Notes: generated by a model not told the origin, from the letters alone. Shown: positions 38,090 to 49,282, counted from the first letter of the stretch. The stretch is DNA of 64,000 nt from Serpula lacrymans var. lacrymans S7.9 (GCF_000218685.1 NW_006763295.1:2492882-2556881), one strand, 5' to 3'. A program made the numbers and translations.

Positions 38090-38550
38090 GGCATCTTGCC
38101 AACCAGCTCCAAGCCCCAGTAAAGCCTGGATATACTAATAAACACTTTGTTCAGGATCGTACCTCATCATGAGGATACGGTTCCTGAACACGCATAACAA
38201 ATCTCTCACCGCTGATTAATCAAGTTAAAAGTTGTACAATAGTTGTTCTCTCTTTTTCTTATTGGCCGATTGATTCCTCAGACCACTTTTCGTATATTCT
38301 CCTTTCGGTCTGAGGAACGAACAGTTCACTATATAAAAGCCTTACCTATTCATGTATGGCTCCTTAGTTTTCTATTACTGAATTTACCCGCTTTACTCCT
38401 CAACGAAAACCTTTGAAGCTTACCTCTCAAAGTCCTCTACTCGCTATATTTACTAGTGTCTGTCAACCTCAAGCTCATCAAACCCCTTACTCCCTGCAAG
38501 TGCAGAAGGAGACAGGTTTCGTTTTTGTTATAGTTTATCATTGCCTCACA
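38090..38550 (+). repeat. Truncated 5' LTR of gypsy-2
   Basis: It aligns with 45407-45867 and lacks the first 216 bases. It contains a TATA box (38332-38338) and, 34 bases on, the predicted transcript start AGTTTTCTATT (38366-38376). Confidence 0.93.
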
Positions 38551-38551
38551 A

Positions 38552-38562
38552 AATAGAAAACT
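38552..38562 (+). other. Self-primer binding site of gypsy-2
   Basis: AATAGAAAACT, one base after the LTR end, is the exact 11-base reverse complement of AGTTTTCTATT at 38366-38376, just downstream of the LTR TATA box. It has the same geometry as in gypsy-1. Confidence 0.78.
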
Positions 38563-38841
38563 CACTCTACAAATCCGTTCACAGTGCACCATCTCGCTTG
38601 AACCCATTATAGCCCTAACCTACCTTTTCCTTCATCCCTCGGACGTGCTGTCATTCACCGTCCTCCTACCCGTTAAAACATCCACTTGCCTTCTAGCTAA
38701 GCTCGCTAGTTGTCCTCTCCAACATTCCTACCCACCTCGAAGTAATACTCCTACTTGTTCTTGCTCAGGTCCTCACCCTAGCCGTCGTCTTTGATCACTT
38801 TTACAATCGTCAAAGTGTCAAACATCAGAGAAAGTCTAGTA

Positions 38842-40198
38842 ATGGACGAAGAACACCGTTCCCTTGAAGAGTTTCACCACGCCCTCAACAACAGAGACCT
38901 CCACATTGCAGTATCTGTCAACGCTGCCATGGACCCCCAGCCCGCCCACAGCAGCGCAGAAACTGAGTACTATGAAGACTCATCAGCCGCCTCTTCTCCC
39001 ATCTCTGAACTAGAAGGACTAGTTCTAGCCGTCGACAATTTAGCATTTGAAATCTCCCAACTCCGCCAATACGTTGCACTTACTTGTGGACGCATCCTCA
39101 GCTGCTCGAACCTGCTTTTGGGAATCTGATCAAGCATCCAGAGAATTATTCAGGTTCAATTCAATACACCTAGAGCACCTACCGATTGAAGTCTACGAAC
39201 AGAGAATTCTAGAACCCCCTCGTTGGAACGACAGTGAAGAAAGACGAGCCCTCAGACAACGGGCGGCAGAACATAAAACAGCTCTTCTGATACTATCCAA
39301 CGGAATCTCCCCACACATCTATCACCTCCAAAACTACGTCAAAACTCCCCAACTCGCATTCTCACCAGAACAGGACGGGAGAGAGATTCATTACCTACTT
39401 CCCTGTGGAATCATCATCCACCGACAACCCTACTCTGCACCATATCTAGAATCCCTTACACCTTATCTTGAACCATCCAGAATTGACGTATACGTTACAG
39501 TGTCATTTGATCCTACCCCTCTTGAACCTCTTTTTACAAGAATTGGAATTTATGAAACCGATCTCATCAAGTTCTATCGGGAAATACCATTTTTCTTTGA
39601 CCTTCCCCTTACTCCCGAACAGAATGACGCCTTTAACCCACGAGACTATCTTAAAACAGGAGTCCACGTATTAGTTGTCACCCCTTTCTGCCGCGACGCA
39701 ATACAAAGGATAGTAGCCTGCATCTCGCAATTTCGCAGACTAGTGTTTAAGATCGGACATGAGATCCTCAAAGGAAGAGATTGGGAACGAGAACAAAGAC
39801 AGATTAGGAACATCTGCTGATTGTTCAGAGAATACCAAAACTACGCAAAGGAAGTCTTTGACTTAGTCATCCGCCACCCCACAGATTGTTTCATCGTTAC
39901 CAAAATCGACACCGAGTTCTGGGGAGTGCTTATTTGAGATAACAACAGAGTCTACTCGCAGTACAGACCAGGGTACCATCTGACTAGAGGAAATTTCTCT
40001 TATATCCCTCCTGTCTCATAGTTGATCCAAGGAAATGTTCTTATTGAAAGAACCCCCTCACCAGACGAAGCAACCTCGAACTTGGATAGTAATTCTACCA
40101 CTAGCTCACAGGTAGAAAGAGATTTAGAAGAAGAAGAGAATATTTTTGGGTTTACTTCTAACGATTGGAGTGACGAGTTTGATTACAATTCAAATTAA
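38842..40198 (+). pseudogene. Extra ORF between LTR and gag of gypsy-2
   Basis: ATG at 38842 (MDEEHRSLEEFHHALNNRDL) opens an acidic region rich in Glu and Ser. After a frame change near 39100, the line continues through FRFNSIHLEHLPIEVYEQRI, HIYHLQNYVKTPQLAFSPEQ and REIPFFFDLPLTPEQNDAF to an acidic tail (RDLEEEENIFGFTSNDW) and TAA at 40198. In-frame stops lie at 39818-39820, 39935-39937 and 40019-40021. I recognise no domain. It is distinct from the downstream gag. It could be an accessory protein or an N-terminal Gag extension. Confidence 0.6.
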
Positions 40199-40343
40199 AT
40201 AAACCTCGTTTCCATCTTCAAAAGTGTTTTCCGAATACCGAAACCCAAAGCTATCCATAGAACCGGAAACTCCACCCAGACAAACCCTACCTCTACCACC
40301 TACACGCCCACCTCCACCTCCAATTCCTCCAAAACCCTCACCC

Positions 40344-41263
40344 ATGTCTAATCCCACGTAGTTACACGGCAAAGTAACTCTAGTAGCAGAACCCTTCGAA
40401 TTCAAAGGAGAAAAGGAACGATTCATAGCATGGCGCCAAGCACTACAGTTGTACTTAACCGCCTACGCATCCTACTTTCCAGACGAGAAGACAAAGCTCA
40501 TCTACCTCTTGTCCAAAATCAGCGACCAAGGAATGTCGACAGTAAAAGCTTGGAAAGAGAATGTGCTTACCAAAGCTCTTGATGCAACTACCCCCGTATG
40601 GCCGACTCTCTCGACCGTCCTAACCAATCTAGCCCAAGTATTCAGGAATCCAAACAAAAGATCACAGGCGGTAAATGAGATTGAAATATACAAACAGGAG
40701 AATAAGCATTGCGACGAATTCTTTAGCCACTTCACAACGCTCATGGACAAGGCCAGATACGAAGCTACCACTCACTTTGACATGATCAACCGCATTCTCA
40801 AAAAGAATCTTCACTCTTGAATCTGCAATTTCGTCATCATCCAGAAAGACCTACCGAAAACATTTGCTGAGTGGAAAACGCAAGCCTACGCATGGGAGGC
40901 AAGGAGAGAAGAGTTCCAGTTAGACGAAAGACGAAAGAGAGAAGTCACGCAGCCGTCGCGACCTATCTACAGACAACAGACATATATGCACCAACATGTG
41001 CAACAGCCGCAGCCACAGCAGATGGCAAAAACCCAGACGAATCAGTATGCAAGAAGGTTCAAGGATCAACCTCAGAGAGGTGTATTCCCCGGATAAGGTG
41101 TACCCATGGATACAGACCGACAGAGTCGGTTCAGATTATGTTACGGATGTGGCCAGCCGGGTCACATTGCAAGGAACTGCCCTCTGAAGAAAGTTGCAGC
41201 TAGAGAAGCAACCACAACCCAGGAGGAGACAAAGACGAAGGATTTTCTCGAAGGTCAGGAGTA
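40344..41263 (+). pseudogene. Gypsy-2 gag
   Basis: From the ATG at about 40344 (MSNPT, then TAG), the frame includes EPFEFKGEKERFIAWRQALQ, YFPDEKTKLIYLLSKISDQG and KQENKHCDEFFSHFTTLMDK, a retrotransposon Gag domain. A Gln-rich stretch follows, then the CCHC knuckle CYGCGQPGHIARNC near 41137-41176. Stops near 40360, 40820 and 41095 interrupt it. Confidence 0.78.
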
Positions 41264-41427
41264 AGCACGGACTTTCTGACCAGTAAGCACGGTTCAGAAA
41301 ATGTATTTGTAACTGTAAATCGAAACATGTTTCCCAAAACCTACGTGCCGAGAAATATGCTAAGCCACATTCAGCAGAATGGCTGGCTCGACGAATTAAA
41401 GACCAGAAAGAAGAAAGAGCCAAAGCA

Positions 41428-43728
41428 TTGGTTCGGAACTGGGCCTCACCCCAGTGTTACCCACATATCACGACGGATACAATCAATTTGCTCAAGCAAC
41501 ACGATGAAGATTACATTGTAGAACAGTTGAATGTGATCAAAGATTTCGCATCCCTTCCCCCATCTCATCAACGCAAACCCTCGCTACAATGCAAATTATC
41601 CACCATCGATGATCACCAGATGCATGTCATACCAGTTCTGATAGATTTGGGATGCACAGACTCCATCATTGACGAAGCCTTTGTTCGGCAACACAACATT
41701 TCCACGAAACCACTTCCAACTCATGTTATTGTTTTAAATGCAGATGGAACCAAAAATTGCACTGGACCTCTGACAGAATATGTGACGCTTCGCCTAACAG
41801 TGGCGGGTCGCACGGAATTAATGGACTTCCTGGTTACTGGACAGAGGGAGACCAGAATTTTATTAGGACACGACTGGCTAAGACGCACGAATCCCAACAT
41901 CAACTGGCAAACAAACACTATCACATATCCTTCTGATGATACGGAGTATCACCCTGAAGACGGAGATAGAGTCATCGCTGTAGACTTACAGAGCAGGATT
42001 GACAAAATTTCCGTTGAAAGCAATGTATCTCAGACCAAAAGCCAACAGATCGCAGAAGAATCAGAACGAGCAAAATCAACACTCACGTTCAGAGACGTTG
42101 TCCCCCCGTTTTATCATCATTTTGAGCCCATATTCACGAAAGCGTCATTTGACAAACTACCCCCACGACGGGTCTGGGACCACGCAATTGAACTTCTGCC
42201 GGAAGCCAAAGGTCTAGACTGTAAAACGTATCCACTTAACCGCGATGAACAAATCCATCTTGACAAATTCTTAAAAGAAAACCTGGAGACAGGGAGGATT
42301 AGAGTGTCAAAATCCCCTTATGCATCCCCGTTTTTCTTTATAAAGAAAAAGGATGGATCTCTCAGACCGGTACAAGACTATCGGAAACTCAATGCCCTTA
42401 CGATCAAAAACCGATATACGTTACCCCTCATTTCAGAATTGATAAACCGGCTCAAAGGTGCTAAATTCTTCACCAAGCTGGATGTCCGTTGGGGATATAA
42501 CAATGTTCGAATCAAAGAAGGAGATGAGCACAAAGCCGCCTTCAGAACTAACAGAGGACTGTTCGAACCTCTAGTTATGTTTTTCGGACTTACAAACTCC
42601 CCAGCCACCTTTCAAACAATGATGGACCAACTTCTCCGAGACCTGATAAATGAAGGATCTGTTATCGTATACCTTGACGATATCATGATATTCACTGTTT
42701 TGCTAGAAGAACATAGGAAGATCATATCCAAAGTTCTTCAGATACTCGCAGACAATCAGTTATATCTCAAACCAGAGAAATGCGAGTTCGAGAAGAAAGA
42801 GGTCGAATATCTAGGAATGATCATCTCCCATGATACGATTCACATGGACCCGCTAAAAGTACAAGCAGTCACAGAATGGCCGATACCACACACAAAGAAG
42901 GAGTTACAGTCGTTCCTAGGATTTTCGAACTTTTACAGACGATTTATCAGAGACTATGGAAAAATTGCAAAACCACTGACAATTCTCACCGGAAAAGTAG
43001 ATTGGGAATGGGCTGAAGACCAACAACAATCATTCGATATTCTCAAAAAGGCAATCACCACCTCGCCCACACTTGCAATCCCTAACGATGAAGATCCGTT
43101 CAAAGTTGAATGTGGCGCCTCCAACTACGCCACAGGAGCGGTATTATCCCAGCAGCAAGAAGGGAAATGGAGACCAGTCGCATTCCTATCAAAGTCAATA
43201 AACCCTGCAGAGAGAAATTACGCTATCTGGGATAAAGAGATGCTAGCGGTAATGCATGCGTTAGAAGAATGGCGACATCTCCTCATGGGAGCTAAACACC
43301 AGTTCACCATATTCACCGACCATCAAAACCTCACCTACTTCCGAGACCCCCAGAAAGTAAACAGACAACAGGCTAGGTGGATGGACACGCTAGCCAGATA
43401 CAATTTCAAATTAGAGCATGTAAAAGGCTCAGCAAACACAAAAGCGGACCTACTGAGTCGAAGAGTAGACCATCCGAGAGGCGAGAGAGACAATGAAGGA
43501 CAGGTCCTTCTACCTCAGCTCGCGGAAGCAAACATTCATACTATGGAAGACGTGTTAGAAGAACACTACCTGGACGAGCTGCTAGCTTCACAGCACAAAC
43601 TAGATGATTACGTTGTAAAGAAGTTGAGAGACGATCCAAAGATTTGGAAGAAACGAGACGGAATCATCTGGATAGGAAACGAGAAAGAAGACGAATTGAC
43701 CTTAGGGCCATTCAAAAACAACATCTAA
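41428..43728 (+). pseudogene. Gypsy-2 pol: protease, reverse transcriptase and RNase H
   Basis: 766-codon open frame. The protease site reads LIDLGCTDSIID, where family members have DSG, so the catalytic triplet is altered. The retropepsin flap region (TRILLGHDWLRRTNPNINW) is present. [55 protein letters not shown]. RNase H: VECGASNYATGAVLSQ, WDKEMLAVM, FTDHQNLTYF and KADLLSR. A TAA at 43726-43728 stops it, and the integrase coding resumes immediately in the same direction. Confidence 0.9.
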
Positions 43729-45172
43729 GTACCCAAAGACCCAAAGTTAAGGGCACGTATTATCGAAGAAGGACATGACACCAGCCTCAGTGGACATCCA
43801 GGCGAAAGAAAGATGTACAAAGGAGTAAACCGATCCTTCTGGTGGCCTAGTCTCAGGAGATGTCAGGAAATATGTTGCAGGATGTGAGATATGTCAGAGA
43901 ACAAAGTTGCATTGCCAAAAGCTGCATGCTCCCCTCCATCCAAACCCAATCCCTGATCGCCCTTGGCAGATAATCACGACGGATCTTATTGGAGCACTAC
44001 CAGAGTCAAACGGATACGACGCAATACAAGTCTTTGTGGACAGATTCTCCAAAATGGCTCATTTTGTACCAACGCATGTCACTCTCAATTCATTAGGCTA
44101 CGCCAAACAATTACGAGACTCAGTCATACGACTGCACGGTATCCCGGAAAAAATCATATCGAACAGAGGACCTCAGTTCATGTCGAATTTCACCAAGGAC
44201 TTCTACCAATCTCTCGGAATTAAACCTGGTCTATCAACAGGTTACCACCCTCAAACTGATGGCCAATCTGAACGGATAAACCAGGACTTAGAACATTACC
44301 TGCACACGTTCATCAATCACCGACAGGATGATTGGGCCGATTGGCTAGCAATCGCTGAATTCACGTACAATAACCACCTTCATTCTGCAACCAATCAAAC
44401 CCCCTTCTTCGTAAACTATGGTTCTCACCCTCGCAAGGGAACTGGTCAGAAACCTTCGGGATGCTCGCAAGCGGCCGAAGACTTCGCAACTTCAATGACA
44501 AAATTACATGAGCAAACTCGGCAATCATTACTGCTTGCTAATCAAAATCTTAAGAAGTACTATAACCAAAAACGCACCGAAGCACGGGAATATCACAAGG
44601 GAGATAAAGTGTGGTTAGAAGGTACTCACATTTCCACCAATCGGCCGATGAAGAAGCTAGACGATAAGCGATTCGGCCCGTTTACTGTGAAAGCGAAGGT
44701 TGGCCCATCCGCTTACCTCCTTGACGTCCCTAGATCCTGGAAGGCGATCCATCCCGTATTCAACGAAATACTCCTGTCACCATATCACGCACCGGAATTC
44801 CCCAATCAACCTCGTACCTCAAAACCGCCGCCAATCCAAGTAGATGGCGCAGTCAAATACGAAGCCGAAGAAATTATCGCTTCACGACCTACTAAACTAA
44901 AAGGGGTCAAACTTGATTACTTCGTCCATTGGAAAGGATACTCGATCACGGAAAGGACGTGGGAACCTGATCATCACCTAAAGAATTCTCCCTCACTCAT
45001 CGCCACCTTTCATCGCAAACACCCTGCCGCCCCACGCGTAATCGCCGCTGCCGCTTTACAATTCCGCCCTTACAAAAATTTCACCACTACTACCAAAAAA
45101 CCCCGCCTCTTCGACTGGATCACAAACCGCTTCACGGATTGCGGCGTTAAGATTCTTGGGACAAGAATATAA
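43729..45172 (+). pseudogene. Gypsy-2 integrase and chromodomain
   Basis: Open part 43907-45172. The zinc-finger part is just upstream in a broken line (CQRTK-type end). The DDE core shows ITTDLIGALP (first Asp), SNRGPQFMSNF (Asn in place of the second catalytic Asp of the usual SDRGPQF) and GQSERINQDLEHY (Glu). A GPY/F-like region (FGPFTVKAKVGPSAYLLD) and a chromodomain (YEAEEIIASRPTKLKG, YFVHWKGYSITERTWEPDHH) follow. The stop TAA is at 45170-45172. Confidence 0.88.
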
Positions 45173-45187
45173 AAGGGGGGGGGGGGG
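45171..45187 (+). other. Polypurine tract of gypsy-2 with a 13-G run
   Basis: AAAA followed by 13 G, three bases before the 3' LTR. It is the expected plus-strand primer. The long G run may also reflect slippage. Confidence 0.8.
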
Positions 45188-45190
45188 TAA

Positions 45191-45867
45191 TGTAAGGACC
45201 ATTTCATTATTTTCTTATCTTCGCTATGTCTTGGTTCTCGAACACTTTTCCCATTACACCTCTAGCTCTAGGGCTAGAGGTATCATTTGCCATTTTACTT
45301 CTCATAGCGCTCAGGGTTTCTTAACCATCACTACCATTTTATATCACAGATCAGAGACTGGGTATTGCTCCCACCCAGCCAGCACACTGAGTAGGGACTG
45401 GTAGTAGGCATCTCGCCAACCAACTCCAAGCCCCAGTAAAGCCTGGATATACTAATAAACACTTTGTTCAGGATCGTACCTCATCATGAGGATACGGTTC
45501 CTGAACACGCATAACAAATCTCTCACCGCTGATTAATCAAGTTAAAAGTTGTACAATAGTTGTTCTCTCTTTTTCTTATTGGCCGATTGATTCCTCAGAC
45601 CACTTTTCGTATATTCTCCTTTCGGTCTGAGGAACGAACAGTTCACTATATAAAAGCCTTACCTATTCATGTATAGCTCCTTAGTTTTCTATTACTGAAT
45701 TTACCCGCTTTACTCCTCAATGAAAACCTTTGAAGCTTACCTCTCAAAGTCCTCTACTCGCTATATTTACTAGTGTCTGTCGACCTCAAGCTCATCAAAC
45801 CCCTTACTCCCTGCAAGTGCAGAAGGAGACAGGTTTCGTTTTTGTTATAGTTTATCATTGCCTCACA
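45191..45867 (+). repeat. 3' LTR of gypsy-2
   Basis: 677 bases, TG...CA. It contains three hairpin-forming inverted repeats: CCTCTAGC/GCTAGAGG, CCTCATCATGAGG and TTCCTCAGACC/GGTCTGAGGAA (45591-45601 and 45624-45634), all also present in the solo LTR at 20054-20749. Confidence 0.94.
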
Positions 45868-47169
45868 ATCTCATCTATCAGAGTTATCCTTGCAATTGCT
45901 GCCATCCACAACCTCCATTTGCGCTCCATTGACATCTCTCATGCATTTCTCAATGGTGTCATGGATGTAAAGGTCTACATGCAGCAACCAGAGGGATTCC
46001 ATCAAGGTGGTCGTAATCTGGTCTGCCAACTCAACAAGGCCATTTATGGGACCAAGCAAGGAGGCAGGATGTGGAACCAGAAGATGCACATTGTGCTTGA
46101 AAAACTCGGATTTAATTGCACTTACTCTGACTCTGCCATCTATGTGTTTGATAGAGGTGAAGTGCACATTATTCTACCTGTCTTTGTTGATGACATAACA
46201 CTGGCATCCACATCCAATTCTGCACTTGACCAAGCTGTCAAGGACCTCTCTCAGCACTTCAAACTTTGTGATCTTGGCCCTCCTTCTTACCTACTTGGCA
46301 TTTCCATCACCAGAGACCTCAGCAATCGCACCATCTCCCTCTCCCAACATCAGTACACTCTGGACATTCTGAAGCGCTTTGGCATGAAGGACTGCAAGCC
46401 TGTGTCCACTCCAATGGACCCTGGTTCACGCCTCGCCAAGAGTATGTCTCCCAAGACACCAGAAGAAGTGCAACTGATGAAGGACATTCCCTATCTTGCT
46501 GCTCTTGGTGCTCTGATGTATTTGGCCACCACCACTCGTCCTGACATTACCTATACTGTTGGAGTTCTTGCCAGATTCAATTCCAATCCTGGGCCCACTC
46601 ACTGGGGTGCTGTCAAGCACTTATTCTGCTACTTGCAAGGCACCCTCAATCACTCACTTGTCCTTGGCCCTGGTCCTAATTCCACTGAACTCTTCACCAC
46701 TTTCTCTTATGCTGATCATGGTGGTGACAAGGACTCTGGACGTTCTACTGGTGCTTACCTTGTCAAGATTGGATCTGGTGCTGTCTCTTGGAGTTCCAAA
46801 CTTCAAAGCATTGTTGCTCTTTCCACCACTGAGGCAGAATATATTGCTGCTGTTGAAGCTGGCAAGGAGATCTGCTGGATGCGAAATCTGCTGAAGGAAA
46901 TGGGCTATCCTATCACCTCTCCTTCCACCCTTCACATTGACAACCAATCTGCCATCTCTGTGTCCAAGAATCCTGAACACCATGGTCAAATGAAGCACCT
47001 TGATTTATGCTGGCATTGGTTGAAAGATATTGTTGGCTCTGGCCAAATTGCTCCCACCTTTGTGCCCACTGCTGAAATGCCTGCTGATTTGTTGACCAAG
47101 GCTCTGGCTAAGCCTAAAGTTGACATGTTCAGACAGATGATGGGACTTGTTAGATCAGGGGGTAGCTAA
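45868..47169 (+). pseudogene. Copia reverse transcriptase (rest) and RNase H
   Basis: It resumes copia coding after gypsy-2: SIRVILAIAAIHNLHLRSID, ISHAFLNGVMDVKVYMQQP, LNKAIYGTKQGGRMW, PVFVDDITLAST (FVDD active site) and SYLLGISITRDL. RNase H: YADHGGDKDSGRSTGAYLV, STTEAEYIAAVEAGKEICW and HIDNQSAISVSKNPEHHG. It is open to TAA at 47169. The missing N-terminal RT segment shows a deletion at the left gypsy-2 junction. Confidence 0.92.
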
Positions 47170-47189
47170 TACTTGGGAGGTGCAGCATC

Positions 47190-47198
47190 AGGGGGGAG
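47190..47198 (+). other. Polypurine tract of the copia element
   Basis: AGGGGGGAG directly abuts the 3' LTR start at 47199. Confidence 0.8.
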
Positions 47199-47562
47199 TG
47201 TTAGTTTTGGTGATTCTGCTCCTAGTTGTGCTATCTATTTTCCCTTCTTTCTAAATCACTTTCCTCTTTATTCTTTTTGCTGTATTGTTCAGTATTCACT
47301 GAGCATTCTATAATTTCGCCTTTGTGGCTGATTTGTTTACCTTTGTTTACAAAACTTCGGACTAGTATTGCAGAGTCCAGTATTCCTATTCTTTAGTTAC
47401 TCATACTGGACTCTAGGTACTGTACACATTCTGTACTCTCTGATAATATAGTTACTCATACTGGACTCTAGTTCTGTCCCTGTTAGCTCTCAGCAAGTGG
47501 CTAGACACTTCCCAGAAGGTTCCAGGTTCAATCCCTGGTCTGGTCATTATCCAATTTTAACA
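47199..47562 (+). repeat. 3' LTR of the copia element
   Basis: 364 bases, TG...CA, followed by the TTTCA duplication (47563-47567). It lacks the 324-base insert found in the 5' LTR. Confidence 0.95.
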
Positions 47563-47577
47563 TTTCACATAATTGTT

Positions 47578-49282
47578 CTAGCTTACCCCCATCCATGTCT
47601 GCAATTCTAAGCATTTGCTCGGTGGCCCATCTTGGATGCCAGTATATACCCAAGAAGCGAATGTATTGTTGCTAGTGGCGAAATTTGTTAGAGAGCTACT
47701 CAGTGAAACAGAAAGAGATAACTCTGGATGATAATTCCCCAAACCATCAACAGCCTGTCGAAGATGATTCAGACAATTCTTGAATGCATACTTCAGGAGC
47801 CCATCTTGAAAAAAAAAAAGAGGTTCTGTTTGCTTCACATGAAATTCAAACAGCATATTGCAATGGAAGCGTGACAATCAGAGGGGTTATTAAAATAGAC
47901 GCCCGAGCGTGATTTTGTCGTTAGAAAATCGCGGAGCGATGTGTGGACTAGCTGCACTGGACGGTCGTTGGCTTCGGGAATCTGGAGAATGGATTGGATT
48001 TGGAAGAAAGACCTGACAAGGTTTCGTGGCGGCACACCCATCAGGAGCGCGAGGTCATGGATGGACATTGTGCTTTGAAGATGTAACAGGATTCCCATTG
48101 CCCGCTTGATGCCAACCACGCTTCCAGGTGTATCTTCAAAAGACGAAGCCTTGGAGAAAACTTGCATATATAGAGGATCCAGGCCATGTGCCTTTAGAGC
48201 ATCTAGAAGTTGTTGGTGCGCCATCCCCCCCGCTTGCTGGACAAATTTGACGAATGTCGATGCATAGATATAGGAACCATCAGCTTTATGGACCAGGGTA
48301 TTAAGGACGTCTGACGAGGGCCAAGGCTCCGGTACACCATCCGCAGCCATGAGTCGGCGATTGGCGGCATATATATTCGCAAATTCGGACTGGAAGAACA
48401 TGTGAATGTCCTTCCTAGCCTTGTAGTTCTGCAGCTTCAACTGAAGGGAGACGTTCTGGGCATCGATTGTTCAAGCCTTTTGCGAAGATGCTCTTCGACT
48501 CTACTAGTGATGAGCAGACGAAATGGGACCTGGTCTCCCTTGGACCTGCACGCGTCAATGACAGCGTCGATGAACTTATCCATTGATTCTCCGTCACCAA
48601 CTTCACATTCATCGAGGGCATCAATAATTATCACCATGCGTTTTTGTATGGCACCGTTCTGCGTAGATGTTGAGCGAGCATGGGAGAGCATGGGGGTCAT
48701 TATCAGCTTGTCAAATTGATAGCTGAGTGGAGTATGCTGCTGGGTAAGGAAGGGTTCTTTTTTGAGGGCATCCTGGATCAAAGGTTCCATGTTTTGAATT
48801 GAAATTGAGAGTTGAAAAGCGAGCGTAGGAATTAAGGGAGATATCTTGTCTCGGATTCCTGTTCCCCGAAAGAAGAAGAAACTAGCAGCAATCCTCCCTT
48901 CATCAGCACACCACTCTGCTACGCTCTGCGCTATGGTCGACTTCCCAGACCCAGCCGAGCCATTAAGCCAGCAGATTGGGCGAGTACCATCTGCCCATGA
49001 TTTGATGTCGTCTAGGACATCCTCGCGAGTGCCTGCCAAACATTGAGGCCGCTCCCCTGAGCGATTCTGGTACGAAGCCTGAACTGGCTGTAGCAAGCTG
49101 TATAAGCTTGGCGAAGCTAATAACGAATGATTGAGCTCATAGTCAAAGACAGATAAACTCCATGCACGGCCAGAAGCAAAGTTGTTGTTGATGTTGAATC
49201 TCAGCCCCGAGTTTCCAGAATTATCGATGAATGTGCCATATGGGATGTGTGTTGTTGGCCCAAGCGAACATGCCTGGGCCAA
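47578..49282 (-). pseudogene. NACHT-domain NLR-like NTPase, frameshifted
   Basis: N-terminal frame (49282-48437): an N-terminal region with INNNFASG, then NACHT with Walker A GSAGSGKSTIAQS, SFFFFRGTGIRDK and Walker B MVIIIDALDECE, then RLLITSRVEEHLRK. The next frame (48440-47835) continues FFQSEFANIYAANRRLMAA, DGSYIYASTFVKF and the winged-helix-like VHTSLRDFLTTK. The frames join if one base is missing near 48470. A second frame change occurs near an 11-T run at 47809-47819, and the line then reaches the copia target site. This is the NWD2-type NLR class expanded in Agaricomycetes, proposed to act in non-self recognition. The usual C-terminal repeat domain is not seen. Confidence 0.85.

Larger units (their letters stand above)
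38090..45867 (+). mobile_element. Gypsy-2: Ty3/gypsy chromovirus nested in the copia element
   Basis: 5' LTR remnant 38090-38550; 3' LTR 45191-45867 (677 bases, TGTAAGGACC...GCCTCACA). Order: an extra ORF, gag with CCHC knuckle, protease, RT, RNase H, integrase, chromodomain. The left 216 bases of the 5' LTR are missing together with about 50 codons of the host copia RT, so no left duplication remains. The right junction enters copia RT at SIRVILAIAAIHNL. The shared LTR parts differ at about five of 461 sites. Several in-frame stops make it non-autonomous. Confidence 0.93.
34422..47562 (+). mobile_element. Ty1/copia LTR retrotransposon with nested insertions
   Basis: LTRs begin TGTTAGTTTTGG at 34422 and 47199 and end CCAATTTTAACA at 35114 and 47562. 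The perfect 5-base duplication TTTCA is at 34417-34421 and 47563-47567. Pol order is protease, integrase, reverse transcriptase, RNase H (copia order). The RT is split by gypsy-2 (38090-45867), and the 5' LTR carries a 324-base insertion. Without that insert, the LTRs (364 bases) differ at about one position. In-frame TAG codons at 37683-37685 and about 37845-37847 and a damaged protease make it non-functional. Confidence 0.95.
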
